NCBI GenBank assembly: GCA_028564925.1
Contig: CM053028.1
Location: 365,409,012 to 365,473,011, forward strand
Source of the DNA: Lithobates sylvaticus
Lineage: Eukaryota; Chordata; Amphibia; Anura; Ranidae
Direction of reading: 5' to 3'
Length of the DNA stretch: 64,000 nt
In this document: positions 43,267-54,184 of the stretch, one piece after another
Layout of the letters: the number at the start of each line of letters is the position of its first letter
Position numbering within the stretch: the first letter of the stretch is position 1
Position numbers and translations under genes: made by a program
The notes under the pieces: generated by a model
The model's database searches: none
What the model was told of the DNA's origin: nothing
What the model saw: the letters and a program-made list of their open reading frames with translations, nothing else

Positions 43267-43592
43267 AGCTGGCTCTACACTAGTAGAATTTTCTTCAAAA
43301 TGTTTAATTTTAAAAATGTTTGTTCAATCTTCTAATCATTTGTGGGATCAAATCGACATTCAAAGACTAGATACAAAAATCAAAGGAGCAGGATGGAAAA
43401 TTTATCTCAAACAAATTAATTTCTAACAGTGTACCGTATGTAGTTTTTTTGGGAATTACATTCACTCCAAAATGGAATGTTAAAAGCGAATGACATTTGA
43501 TGTACTTTTGAACGACATTCGTCTAGTCATCGATTGTACAAAGAATCTTTTTACAATCTTTCGTTCAATAATCTACTAGTGTATAGCCAGCT
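43267..43592. mobile_element. MITE with AGCTGGCTCTACACTAGTAG ends, TTA duplication
   Basis: The left terminus and the right TCTACTAGTGTATAGCCAGCT are inverse, with one mismatch in 22. TTA occurs at 43264..43266 and 43593..43595. The interior is AT-rich and non-coding; TWA duplication suggests Harbinger mobilisation. Confidence 0.8.
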
Positions 43593-43595
43593 TTA

Positions 43596-44186
43596 TATAT
43601 AGTTACGATCTAACATAAGCATTACATTCCCATGGCATTCAATGGATACACAGTTCAGCAGTCCCCTTCAGTGACAGCAGAAACCTCTTGGAAAAATAAA
43701 GTAGAAATAAAGAAAAGAAAGAAGTAGAAATAAAGGCAATCTTTTTGGATATAACCCTGTCAGTGTTTTTTTGCCACCTGTCTACCATTGGGGATATTTT
43801 ACTTCTTGTCTCATAGCCAAAATAGGAAGCTGGAGGAAATCCCTCCAAAGTGATGGAATCCCTGGTTGTCCCCAGGGTCAACAAAACTAGTGTCCCCATT
43901 AGAAGATTTATCTTCTACTCCTGTTCAGGTGATAATCCAAATTTTTGGATTTTCATTTACTTTTACTCTCAGTGATAACAGCACAAAGAGAGAGGGTAAA
44001 TCTCCAAAAACGGGCACAAACAGCAATAAAAAGCTGACAGACGTTCTAATTCCTCTCAACTCTGTCTAGAACTAATTAATTGTAAAATGTGATCAATGTT
44101 TTATCACTGGTCATTTGGCCTGGTGCTGGAGAGATGTGGATTTACTCTTACTACAGGAAAATTATATGTTTTGGGGATCTTTCTCT
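43596..44186. other. Unassigned, includes a copy of a 90-bp sequence also at 42165-42255
   Basis: CTAACATAAGCATTACATTCC and TACACAGT.CAGCAG recur in the same order at 42178 and 43609. A possible repeat body follows (43840-44000) without identifiable ends. Confidence 0.4.
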
Positions 44187-44220
44187 ATTCACTTCTTGAC
44201 CTTTTGGCTAAGATCATGAG
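44187..44220 (+). pseudogene. U2 snRNA 5'-end-like fragment
   Basis: The stretch contains CTTCTTGACCTTTTGGCTAA followed by GATCA, which matches the U2 snRNA 5' region (CTTCTCGGCCTTTTGGCTAAGATCA, from memory) apart from two changes. Homology stops before the branch-site recognition sequence and no Sm site or PSE is visible, so this is at most a short pseudogene piece. Confidence 0.5.
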
Positions 44221-44312
44221 AGATCTCCTTACGCGATGATGTGGCTGCAGTCTTACCCAACCTTACCCCCTTATCCAGGAAACTGTATCACAAATCCCTT
44301 CTCAAATGCCTC

Positions 44313-44632
44313 CTTAAAGAGGTTGTAACCCTAAAAAAAGAGAGATCCTGTTCATTTAAAGCAGGCTAAACAGCACAGTGATTGTGCTGTCAAGCTGTTG
44401 TGCCAGCCCCTCTGTTCTAATAAGGTATACTACACAGTGTAAATGCTTTCTTAAAATTATGATGGTAAATACCTTCTTTCAGATCGCCACTTTGTGGTCA
44501 CGTGACCTCCCTCCGCTCTCCACCCCTTATCTAAGGGCTACAGCGGGAGGGGCTGAGCAGACAGCACAGTGGTCCCGTGACCTGTAGCCCTTAGATTGGG
44601 GGAGAGAGCGCACGCCAGCCCTGGTGTATTAA
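44313..44632. mobile_element. Partial TTAAAGTGGTTGTAAA-family element
   Basis: It begins TTAAAGAGGTTGTAACCC. The interior has an inverted pair GGTCACGTGACC/GGTCCCGTGACC with CAGATC and CTAAGGGCTACAG/CTGTAGCCCTTAG. The right limit is unclear. Confidence 0.5.
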
Positions 44633-45035
44633 CGTTTTATTATAAAGTTCAATTTGTAAAAAACATGGATTGCACTCACAGATTTTTGATGTTAAAAAAC
44701 GGTATAGCCAGCTCCACAACAGCCTCCTCTCCTGGTCTGTATGTACATGTACAACTACCTCTTTCTATTCTCCTTTTGTTTATATGGACAATTATATGCA
44801 ATTAAGTAGTGAAGCTGTTATTACACTAATAAGTTGGCTCATATAGAATGAGAATATATATGTGCTTTGAATGATAACTGTCTATTCAATTCAATTCAAC
44901 TACGATTGCATGTTTGTATTTTTATTTTTTTATTAATTACTAATTAATGAGTGATATAGAGCGGTATAATACAGAAATATACCCATATCGCTATGTAAAT
45001 GAGTATCGTCATTTGTGGTGTTTTTAGCGCTGTTA

Positions 45036-45635
45036 ATGTACTGTGACATACTGAATCAGAACATGGTTCCCTCCCTTCAGAGACTGGGCCGCTGGGCAGT
45101 ATTCCAACATAACGACCCCAAACACACCTCCAAGACGACCAGTGCCTTGCTAAAGAAGCTGAGGGACTGGCCAAGCATGTCTCCAGACCTAAACCCTATT
45201 GAGCATCTGTGGAGCATCCTCAAACGGAAGGTGGAGGAGCGCAAGGTCTCTAACATCCACCAGCTCCGTGATGTCGTCATGGAGGAGTGGAAGAGGACTC
45301 CAGTGCCAACCTATGAAGCTCTGGTGAACTCCATGCTCAAGAGGGTTAAGGCAGTGCTGGAAAATAATGGTGGCCACACAAAATATAGACAATTTGGGCC
45401 CAATTTGGACATTTTTACTTAGGCGTGTACTCACTTTTGTTGCCAGCGGTTTAGACATTAATGGCTGTGTGTTGAGTTATTTTGAGGGGACAGCAAATTT
45501 ACATTGTTATACAAGCTGTACACTCACTACTTTACATTGTAGCAAAGTGTCATTTCTTCAGTGTTGTCACATGAAAAGATAGAATAAATTATTTACAAAA
45601 AATGTGAGAGGTGTACTCACTTTTTTGAGATACTG
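45036..45635 (+). mobile_element. 5'-truncated Tc1/mariner copy
   Basis: Same family as 34173..36197, starting inside the transposase (ATGTACTGTGACATACTGA). [23 protein letters not shown] and the C-terminus are open, and the right inverted repeat ends GAGATACTG before TA. The first catalytic Asp region is missing. A short (AT)n follows. Confidence 0.88.
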
Positions 45636-46752
45636 TATATATATATATATATCCTGGTAATGGGGTGAGTTACTTCTCTTGTGTCTATTGGTCTCCTGGA
45701 GCAGTGTCACGGTGGGCTCCCAATGATCCACCAATTTTGATTGGGAATACCCCAGTACGCAATGCTCGTACATGGGAGAAACTGCAAAAGAAACATACAT
45801 CTTTGGAATTGCACGGACTAACCGTTGCTGAGTATCATCGGGTACAGCGGATTCCGAGAGGTCTGCAGGTAGGATTAACTCCTACACTATACTGACAATG
45901 AGGAGTATAAAAGCACCTTTATTCAAATTTTGAATAAGTGTTTGTTTGATCTCATGACTCTAAAAATCTCATACAAACATAAGGAACTTGCTTCTTTATC
46001 TTAACAACTGGTGAATGTGGAACAGGATCTTACAACTTCTGTAACATCCGAAGAGTTTATTAAACTAAGAAATGGTGGATGAAAACATCAATAAATATCG
46101 GTCTGATTTGGAAATTAGGAAAAGGAACAAGTCTGACCATGACATTGAGGATTATGAGAGAAATCAAGTATGCAGATGGCCCTAACTTTATACCCGGCGA
46201 GGTCAGACTATGGTGGAACGAGAAAAGAGATATTGGATAATTCCTCAGCTAATACACACACGGATTCCTTGTCTAATTTTTTACAAGGCTGGCGAGGAGG
46301 TTAACCAAATATGCAAACAAGATCTCGGCAGAACAGGGAATAGACAACAGGTCCGGAGCGCTATCGCAATACACGAGGCAATCAAGGTCGGTTATGGGAG
46401 ACTTGATTCAAAATATCTCAAGACGAGTTCTGTCACCAGAGGAGGTAGGATTGAATAATCGTGGCCTTTCCTTTTGTCCTAAGAGCTATTTAGACAAATT
46501 TAAATTAGATCAAGATCTGTATAGATTGTTCCGTAGTATAAGGTGGAAAGTAAATTTTATACATAAACCATGTTTATATGGGAACTCGGTAGAAAATTCT
46601 CTGGATTGTGAATCATTATGCCCCAGTTGAGACATTTGTGAAAGAAGTGATAAGAGAGGTAAAACAGTTTGTCTCTCAAGTCAATTATCGGGACCATACA
46701 TCGAACAATTTAACACACAAAGAGAGATCAGCCCTGAGGGAACTTAAAGAAA

Positions 46753-47334
46753 GTGCCAAGTGATCCCACTTGGAACTTAAGAAAATTTCTTGAGAATATT
46801 TTGAAACCTGCATTTAAGGAAGGGATTATTACTCATGATCTCTTGGAATTTCTACTACCTACTCATACACAGATCCCAGTTATATATACACTGCCAAGGA
46901 TACACAAGGGCAGCAAATATCCCCTTGGGTGTACCATTGTCTCAGGGAGAGATTCGATTTTTGTGACCACGGCACAGCTTTTGGATAAAATACTGTCCCC
47001 TTTGGTGAAACATACAAAGTCTTATATTAAAGACACTAATGATTTTTTGCAGAAATTGAAAAGTGTACCGCAATGTCAGGGAGATGTTAATAGCTTATAC
47101 ACATCCATCCTGCATCGAGTAAGTATTGCTGCGGTGATAGGATTGATCAGAGAAAGCAACAGCTACTCAGAGTCCCAAATATTAATGTTTAAGAAATTGT
47201 TTCAAGTTATTTTGTTTATTTTGTTATTTTGTAATAACAATTTTTTATTTCAGGATCAGTTTTTTGTACAGCTCAATGGAGTTGCCACAGGCTCAAACGT
47301 TGGCACCTCCATTTGCTTGTGCATTTATGAATGA
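46753..47334 (+). CDS. Penelope-like reverse transcriptase region
   Basis: This 193-codon open stretch carries FLLPTHTQIPVIYTLPRIHK, GCTIVSGRDS, LLDKILSPLV, KSYIKDTNDFLQKL, GDVNSLYTSI and QLNGVATGSNVGTS. These are the early RT blocks of Penelope-like elements, up to the region just before the catalytic FIDD at about 47402. It is a fragment, with the frame broken on both sides. Confidence 0.85.
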   Translation: MPSDPTWNLRKFLENILKPAFKEGIITHDLLEFLLPTHTQIPVIYTLPRIHKGSKYPLGCTIVSGRDSIFVTTAQLLDKILSPLVKHTKSYIKDTNDFLQKLKSVPQCQGDVNSLYTSILHRVSIAAVIGLIRESNSYSESQILMFKKLFQVILFILLFCNNNFLFQDQFFVQLNGVATGSNVGTSICLCIYE

Positions 47335-47443
47335 ATGTAACCAGAAGTACATTTATCCAAATGATTTATTTAAAGCACATTGCGCCACCTAGTGGCACTT
47401 TATTGATGATGTATTTGCTATATGATGGGGCAACATGGAGTCT

Positions 47444-48450
47444 TTAACCACTTTCAGACCGGACCAATTTGCAGCCAAAGGACCAGGCCCCTTTTTGCGA
47501 TTCGGCACTGCGTCGCTTTAACTGACAATTGCGCGGTCGTGCGACGTGGCTCCCAAACAAAATTGACGTCCTTTTTTTCCCACAAATAGAGCTTTCTTTT
47601 GGTGGTATTTGATCGCCCCTGCGGTTTTTATTTTTTGCGCTATAAACAAAAATAGAGCGACAATTTTGAAAAAAATGCATTATTTTTTATTTTTTTGCTA
47701 TAATAAATATCCCCAAAAAATATATAAAAAAACATTTTTTTTCCTCAGTTTAGGCCGATACGTATTCTTCTACATATTTTTGGTAAAAAAAATCGCAATA
47801 AGCGATTATTGATCGGTTTGCGCAGAAGTTATAGCGTTTACAAGATAGGGGATAGTTTTATAGCATTTTTATTAATAATTTTTTTTTATTATTAATGGCG
47901 GAGATCTGCGATTTTTTTTTGTGACTGCGACATTATGGCGGACACATCGGACATTTTTGACACATTTTTGGGACCATTGTCATTTTTACAGCAATTAATG
48001 CATTTAAATGCATTGATTTCTGTATAAATGACACAAGCATGTTTAGGGGTTAACCACAAGGTGGCAGTGTAGGGGTTAAGTAGGCCTAGGGGTGTGTTTT
48101 TTACTGTGGGGGGGCGTGGCTGTCAGCTAGTGAATGCTGATCTCTGCTCCAATCACAGGGAGCAGAGATCGGCGTCACTAGTTGCTAGGCAGAACAGGGA
48201 GATGCTGTTTATCTCGGCATCTCCCCGTTCAGCCGCTCCGTGAGACGATCGCGGGAGTCCCCGCGGCGATCGAGTCCGCGGGGACCGCGGCCGGACTCAC
48301 GGGGGTCCCGACCGGCGCGGGAGCGCGCCGCTCCCGGCGCGCTCCCGATGGCACGGACAGGCGAAAGGAGGGACGTATATATACGCCCTCCTGCCTGTAC
48401 GTGCCATTCTGTCGACGTATATCGTCGTGCGCCGGTCGGCATGTGGTTAA
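47444..48450. mobile_element. Complete TTAACCAC-type TTAA element, 1007 bp
   Basis: TTAA at 47444..47447 and 48447..48450 bounds it. The left end is TTAACCACTTTCAGACCGG and the right end is CCGGTCGGCATGTGGTTAA. AT-rich left two-thirds, then a strongly GC-rich right third with GGGGGGCGTGGCTG and CGTGCCATTCTG. The Penelope frame stops at the first TTAA and resumes right after the second, so TTAA is the target duplication. Non-coding. Confidence 0.88.
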
Positions 48451-48837
48451 AAAGATTTGATGGAATGCTTAATGAGTATTGTCCTGAGATTTAGTTTAGG
48501 ATGCATGTGGGAGGTATGTCGGTTCCATTTCTAGATAACAGGATTTACATCAGTCACAATATGGTAGAATCTGATTTATTTACCAAGCCCACCAACAGGA
48601 ATAAATTGCTTTTATTTGATTGTTTTCACCCACCCCATGTATTCAAATCCATTGTACGGAGCCAACTCTATAGGGTTAACATAGCCCCCAACTGTCCCTG
48701 ATTTGGAGGGACTGTCCCTGATTTGGAACAAAGTCCCTCTGTCCCTCATTCCTCCTCATTTGTCCCTCATTTTGGTCTGATCTATATAGTTGTATACAAA
48801 ATGCACTTTTTTACTTTCAGAAAGTGTTTCCAGTCCT

Positions 48838-49671
48838 TTTTTTTATAATTAAATCTTTATTAATAATTTTATTTATGCCATTTACATTTTGCTGATTACA
48901 TTTCATTAGTCTGTCCCGTCATTTAATACCCCCGTGGTCTGGAGATTGGCCCTTCCGGCGGCCCCCGTCCCCGGAGGGATGTGCTAACAGGGAGAGGGAA
49001 AAAAAACAAAAAAAAAACTGAAAGAGTTCAAGTTCTTTAATTCAGGTGTTATAATACCTCTCCACTAAATGTTGGGAGTTGGTTTTTTACTGCGTGTCCT
49101 TAGTGTCATCCCCCCTGCCGAATAAAGGTGTCTAAAATAATTCCTTATGAAAGTGTGTATGTCCTACAGTCTTCCCCAACCGATTCTAAATCTCCCATCA
49201 TCCACCCTCTGTGCTCTTCTCAATTTATGTGTTGTGTTGTTTTCTCTCAGTGCTCCGTCCTTGTGCTTTCTTACTCAAATGTGGTTTTCTTGAATTTGTA
49301 GTGAAATAAAAAAATAAAAATAAAAAAAAATTCTTGATGAGTATATATATATATATATATATATACGTATACGCCTGCACATACATGCATATATATATAC
49401 ACATACCTACGTATATCCATATGTGTTTGTTTAATTAGGGGGAGAGGACTCATTCCTCCCTAAGTGTTTTTTATAAAAAAGTGCATGTCCCAATTTCCAC
49501 CGTCCGTGTTCCTATCTCAAGTTTCCCTTCTCAACCTCCCCCCATTACTTCTCCCCTCCTCCCACCCCTCCTTCCCCTGCACACCACTCCATCTATGTGT
49601 TATTTTATTTTCTCCTTATACCCCTTCCTTGTGCCTACCTTGTCACGTGTGATTTGTCTTATATTTGTGAG

Positions 49672-49712
<41 letters not shown>

Positions 49713-50917
49713 GGGAAACCTTTAAAAAGTTTTAATCTGCTCCACATCCCAATGGTCCATGGCCGCCGATAGCGCCCCTCTCCCCCCACCACAAGCATCC
49801 ATCAAATTTGTATTCAGCTTTTCCTTGTACATTACTATTTTTAAAGACACATAGCAAAAAAGACATGCTTATACATTCCCCGAATAGGTTGCCCAGGCTG
49901 TGATCTCCTCCCCGTCTTTTTACTTCAGTCCCCTTCGTTTTTCCTAGCTTGTATTTCAATTTCTATTACCTTGGCCTGTTCTTCCCATCCCTCCCAGATT
50001 GCGTCATATTTCTCTTGTTCATTTCTTGTTTTATATACCCATCTTTCTGCCTCTTGCATTTTATCCACCTCTCTTTTCCAGTCCTCCAGTTTTGGGACCT
50101 TGATCTGTTTCCAATTTCTTGGTATTAGTTTCTTGGCTGCGTTCAGTAAATGCTGTATCATATTTTCTTTATATACTGCCTTGGTGTTCATAGCCCCATG
50201 GAACAGGTAGTTTTCTGGTTTCATCTCATTCCTCCCTTTTTCCATTTTCCTGATCCATGGGGCTATTTCACACCAATATTTCTTTATCTCAGGGCAGGTC
50301 CACCATATATGGAGGTGAGTTCCCTTCTCTCCGCATCCTCTCCAACAGGAGCTCTCTTCCCTTATAAAGTATGGTATTGTATTTTCTTCCTCACTGAGTA
50401 CTATTTTATACATCTGGGATAACAAATGGTTGAGCTTTAATATATTTATACACATTTTCTCGAACACCGTTAAGGAATCCTGTGATCGGGTTTGTTTATC
50501 TATTTTCTTGTAAAACTGTTTCATTTGATTATACCTCCAGCCCGTCCAGCTCGTGCTTCCAAGCCTTAGTTCTAATTCCCTCTGTGACAGGATTACCCCT
50601 TCCGGGGCATATTTTAAGCTCATTGTGTTTCCTTCTATTTCCCAGGGTCCTAACGCTCCTTTTTCCTCGCCTGGAGGGAACCACGGGTACCCACCCAATG
50701 GGGCTAAGGGTGATATTTTCGGGGCATATCTTCCCGTTTTATTCATTCTGTCCCATACCGACAGCGCGTTCTTCGTTAATGGTGATGTCCATTCCGATAG
50801 CCCCTTATCTTTAGTTGGTATCCATGGTGCCCCTGCTAAATCTCTGCCAGCCAAATTCTTTTCCAGTCCTAAACCTTTCATCCAGTTTCTAAATTGCTGT
50901 AAATTTCAAAATCCAAT
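48838..50917 (-). mobile_element. 5'-truncated L1/Tx1-type LINE
   Basis: Minus-strand 3' end AATAAAGATTTAATTATAAAAAAAA lies at about 48860-48838. A 3' UTR of about 1 kb contains (AT)n and poly-A/T runs. The ORF2 C-terminus lies at 50881..49925 and the LINE is cut by the TTAA element at 50918. Confidence 0.85.
49925..50881 (-). CDS. L1/Tx1-type ORF2 C-terminal region (318 codons)
   Basis: An open minus-strand frame ends near the 3' UTR. It holds C..GCGEKGTHLHIWWTCP followed by KKYWCEI, the ORF2 C-terminal Cys/His knuckle shared with the LINE at 5000..6042. It is followed by a Lys/Glu/Trp-rich coiled-coil-like tail (QAKVIEIEIQARK). No RT catalytic box is retained. It probably continues upstream beyond 50917. 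Confidence 0.85.
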   Translation of the reverse strand: MKGLGLEKNLAGRDLAGAPWIPTKDKGLSEWTSPLTKNALSVWDRMNKTGRYAPKISPLAPLGGYPWFPPGEEKGALGPWEIEGNTMSLKYAPEGVILSQRELELRLGSTSWTGWRYNQMKQFYKKIDKQTRSQDSLTVFEKMCINILKLNHLLSQMYKIVLSEEENTIPYFIREESSCWRGCGEKGTHLHIWWTCPEIKKYWCEIAPWIRKMEKGRNEMKPENYLFHGAMNTKAVYKENMIQHLLNAAKKLIPRNWKQIKVPKLEDWKREVDKMQEAERWVYKTRNEQEKYDAIWEGWEEQAKVIEIEIQARKNEGD

Positions 50918-52135
50918 TTAACCACCTGAGACCCAGGCCAATTCTGACATTTCTCTCCTACATGTAAAATTCCAAATTTTTTTGCTAGAAAATTACATAG
51001 AACCCCCAAACATTATATATGTTTTTTTAGCAAAGACCCTAAAGAATACAATGGCGGTCGTTGCAACTTTTTATCTCGCACGGTATTTGCGCAGCAATTT
51101 TTCGAACGCGTTTTTTTCAGAAAAAAAACAGTTTCCTGCTTTAAAAAAAAAACAAAACAGTAAAGTTAGCCCAATTTTTTTGCATAATGTGAAAGATGAA
51201 GATACGCCGAGTAAATAGATACCCAACATGTCACGCTTCAAAATTGCATGCGCTTGTGGAATGGCGCCAAACTTTGGTATTTAAAAATCCCCATAGTCGA
51301 CGCTTTAACATTTTTTACTGGTTACATATTTTGAGTTACAGAGGATGTCTAGGGCTAGAATTATTGCTCTCGCTCTAACGTTCGCGGCGATACCTCACAT
51401 GTGTGGTTTAAACACCGTTTTCATATGTGGGCGGGACTTACGTATGCGTTCGCTTCTGCGTACGAGCTCGCGGGGACAGGGCGCTTTAAATTTTTTTTTT
51501 CTTTTTATTGTTCATTTTACTTAATTTTTTTAGTTCAACAACTTTAAAAAAAAAAAAAAAAATATTTGATTACTTTTATTCCTATTACAAGGAATGTAAA
51601 CATCCCTTGTAATAGGAATATTACATGATCGGACCTATTTACAGTGAGATATGGGGTCAATAAGACCCCACATCTCACCTCTAGGCTGGGAAGCCTAAAA
51701 TCAAAAAAAAGAAAAAAACGATCACCGCTTCCCAGCGGAGGCGGCGCCGTTTTTTGAATGCAGAGGCCGGGCGTGACGTCATAACATCGCGCCCGGCCTC
51801 CGAACGATCATAGAGACTCCGGCGACCATCTGGTCCGCCGGAAATCTCTATGATCATCATCCGGTGCCGGCGGATCCCGAGTCCGACTCACCGATGGAAG
51901 AGGTGAGTCGGTAGAAGCACCGGAGGGCGGCGGGAGGGGGGGGGGGCGTCCCCTCCCGCCGCCCGTAAGAACGATCAAGCGGCGGAACAGCCGCTATGAT
52001 CGTTCTTATGGTGCAGGGAATCGCCGGCTGAAACCGGCAATATCTGAATGATGTCTGTAGCTACAGGCATCATTCAGATATACCCCTGAGACCAAAAAGA
52101 CGTCATATGACGTATACTGGGTCTCAGGTGGTTAA
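50918..52135. mobile_element. Complete TTAA element with perfect 19-bp inverted ends, 1218 bp
   Basis: TTAACCACCTGAGACCCAG at the left and its exact inverse CTGGGTCTCAGGTGGTTAA at the right include TTAA target copies at 50918..50921 and 52132..52135. The interior has inverted pairs such as ATTACAAGGAATGTAAACATCCCTTGTAAT and the TCTCTATGATC arms, and becomes GC-rich at 51720-52000. No transposase. It sits inside the L1. Confidence 0.9.
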
Positions 52136-52178
52136 AGGAATAGTAGTAATAAAAAAAAAGCACTTGTGGGTTTAACTA

Positions 52179-52754
52179 CTGTATTTATCGGCGTATAACA
52201 CGCACCCCAAGATTAGGAGGGAATTTTAAGGAAAAAACTTTTAGGAGGGAAGTTTAAGGAAAAAAAACTTACATTTAAATGCCCATCAATGCAGCCTTGT
52301 CAGTGTCATTGCAGCCTTGTCAGTGTCATTGCAGCCTTGTCAGCGCCCATCTGCAGCCTTGCCAGTGCCCATCTGCAGCCTTGTCAGTGCCCATCTGCAA
52401 CCTTGTCACAGCAGCCTTGCCCCTGTGTCATTTGCAAACTTGCCGTTTAAAAATGGCACCGCCGAGATACAGAGCCGGATGTCCTGTGTATCTCGGCGGC
52501 ACTCGATAGCTCTCAGCCGCTCTCGGGCACTTTTGGCCGTTTTCGGCAGCTCTCGGCCGCTCTCGGACGTTTTTGGGACTGCGAGAGCTGCCGAGAGCCG
52601 GTGAAAACAGCCGAGAGCTGCCAAGAATGGCCGAAAGTCGGCGAGAGTGGCCGAGAGGCTCACAATCGGCGGGGGATCTGCGTATAACACGCACCCATGA
52701 TTTTCCCCTGATTTTAAGGGGAAAAAATCGCGTGTTATACGCTGATAAATACGG
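52179..52754. mobile_element. TA-flanked MITE with 25-bp inverted repeats
   Basis: CTGTATTTATCGGCGTATAA at the left is mirrored by TTATACGCTGATAAATACGG at the right, flanked by TA (52177..52178 and 52755..52756). Inside are a 20-bp minisatellite and a GCCGAGAGCTG-rich inverted block. Superfamily not certain. Confidence 0.8.
52285..52435 (+). repeat. Minisatellite, about 20-bp unit (TGCAGCCTTGTCAGTGTCAT)
   Basis: Seven to eight variants of TGCAGCCTTGTCAGTGYCCATC follow each other inside the MITE at 52179..52754. ORFs through it show the repeating QPCQ/AALSV pattern. Confidence 0.85.
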
Positions 52755-53141
52755 TAATCATTTTTTGGTATAATTCTCCTCTAAGGGGGCATGGCAGGGG
52801 GTGTGTCCTATGACTACATATTTTTGCTATTAGGTGTCCCTCGTTTCCATCTCAAAAAGTTGGGTGGTATGGGTTAAATGCATTGTAAGTGACAAAGCCA
52901 TGAAAAAAAAAAAAAAAAAAGGTTTGAAGAGATGTGTCAAAAGTTTAGGGAGCTGGGATATCACGATAATATAATTTCACAGGAAATTAGGAAAATATAT
53001 CAGGAAGAGAAAGAGATAGCTGCGGAGAGATACAAACAAGAGGTGAGGAGATTGTCCTTTTCCATGCAATTCCACAGCTGTAGTGAAGACGTCTTTAGAA
53101 TCATTAAACGACATTAGCCCTTACTAAAGCGTGCTTACCCA

Positions 53142-53908
53142 CAGAGGCGGCTCTCTAATTAGGCAAATTAGGCGGTTGCCTAGGGCCTTGCACTCACAGG
53201 GGCCTCGCAACTGCCTAATTTGCCTAAGAGCCATCCCTGAGGCTGTCCTACAGGGCACCCATGGATGAGACAAAGCCGCGCCTGTCACTCTCTGGCTCCT
53301 GTCACATTTGTAAAGACACAGACGCACGCGGGCATAGATTATCCTCCCTCTCTCTCAGCTCTTTCTGGCGCTTCCGCTCAGTGTGCTTCATCACTGTCTG
53401 CAAAAATCTTACAAGGGAGGAGGTGGAGCTGCAGCTTGCTGAGATGGGAGTGAATGCTCATGGAGTGACGCTGAGTACTTATTGCCCAAGATCAGAAATC
53501 CCCCCATGCCCCCCTCCTGCACATACCACCCACCCCTATTCACTCCGTGCCCCCCTTCTGCACATACCCACCCCTATTCACCCCGTGCCACCCTCCTGCA
53601 CATACCACCCACCCCTATTCACCCGTGCCCCTTTCCTACACATACCACCCACCCCTATTCACCTTGAGGGGGAGCAACTAACTACTGCTGCTGCTTGTAT
53701 GGGAGGGATGTGTACTGCGCCAATCCTTTCTGACCCTCCTCTCCTATTCATCCCATGTGATTGGCGCAGTACACATCCCACCCACACAAGCAGCAGCAGT
53801 AATAAGATGCTCGGTCTCAGGGTTCTTCCTTAACCCCTGCAAAGGGTGTGAGTGAGGCATCATGTCTAAATTTTGCCTAAGGCCTCACAAAGCCTAGAGC
53901 CACCTCTG
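53142..53908. mobile_element. hAT MITE with exact 8-bp target duplication
   Basis: CAGAGGCGGCTCT at the left and AGAGCCACCTCTG at the right are inverse; CTTACCCA flanks it at 53134..53141 and 53909..53916. It interrupts the Penelope element. The interior includes four C-rich units with TGCACATACCACCCACCCC (53510-53660) and an inverted pair GATTGGCGCAGTACACATCC. ORFs here are spurious. Confidence 0.92.
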
Positions 53909-54184
53909 CTTACCCACAGACAGAAGATACAGCAGATACCTTTAAAAGCATACCATAGGAACAAGACATTAAGAGATGCATTGGTACGGTCAGCTTTTAG
54001 GACAAACAAACATGAAATTAAAACAACATTTTTGGGCAAGAAAAGGAAAGGTTGTTTTCCCTGCCTCAACTGCTTACAATGCAATTTGATGATGAAAGTT
54101 AACAATTACTTACACCCCAATAATGATCAGAAATTCATGGTAAAAGGTTTCCACACGTGTCAGTCAACATATGTAATTTACATC

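Larger units (their letters stand above)
48676..52877. mobile_element. TTAA element (TTAACATAGCCCCCAACT ends) carrying nested inserts
   Basis: TTAA copies at 48676..48679 and 52874..52877 bound it. The left end TTAACATAGCCCCCAACTG and the right end AAGTTGGGTGGTATGGGTTAA are imperfect inverses. The body has GTCCCTGATTTGGAGGGACT units (48691-48775). It is interrupted by an L1 (48838 onward) and a TA-flanked MITE (52179..52754). Penelope sequence resumes immediately at 52878. Confidence 0.78.

Noticed and set aside
49343-49701. Poly-A/(AT)n runs as LINE insertion tails on the plus strand
   Set aside because: They lie inside the 3' UTR of the minus-strand L1, whose own A-tail is at 48838.
52285-52435. 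Possible CRISPR-like array
   Set aside because: Units are contiguous without unique spacers and the DNA is vertebrate; it is a minisatellite.
52279-52694. Cys/Gln-rich ORFs on both strands
   Set aside because: They arise from the 20-bp minisatellite and the inverted block in a MITE.
53261-53833. 190-codon Pro/His-rich plus ORF
   Set aside because: It lies wholly within a hAT MITE with exact target duplications and follows C-rich tandem units.
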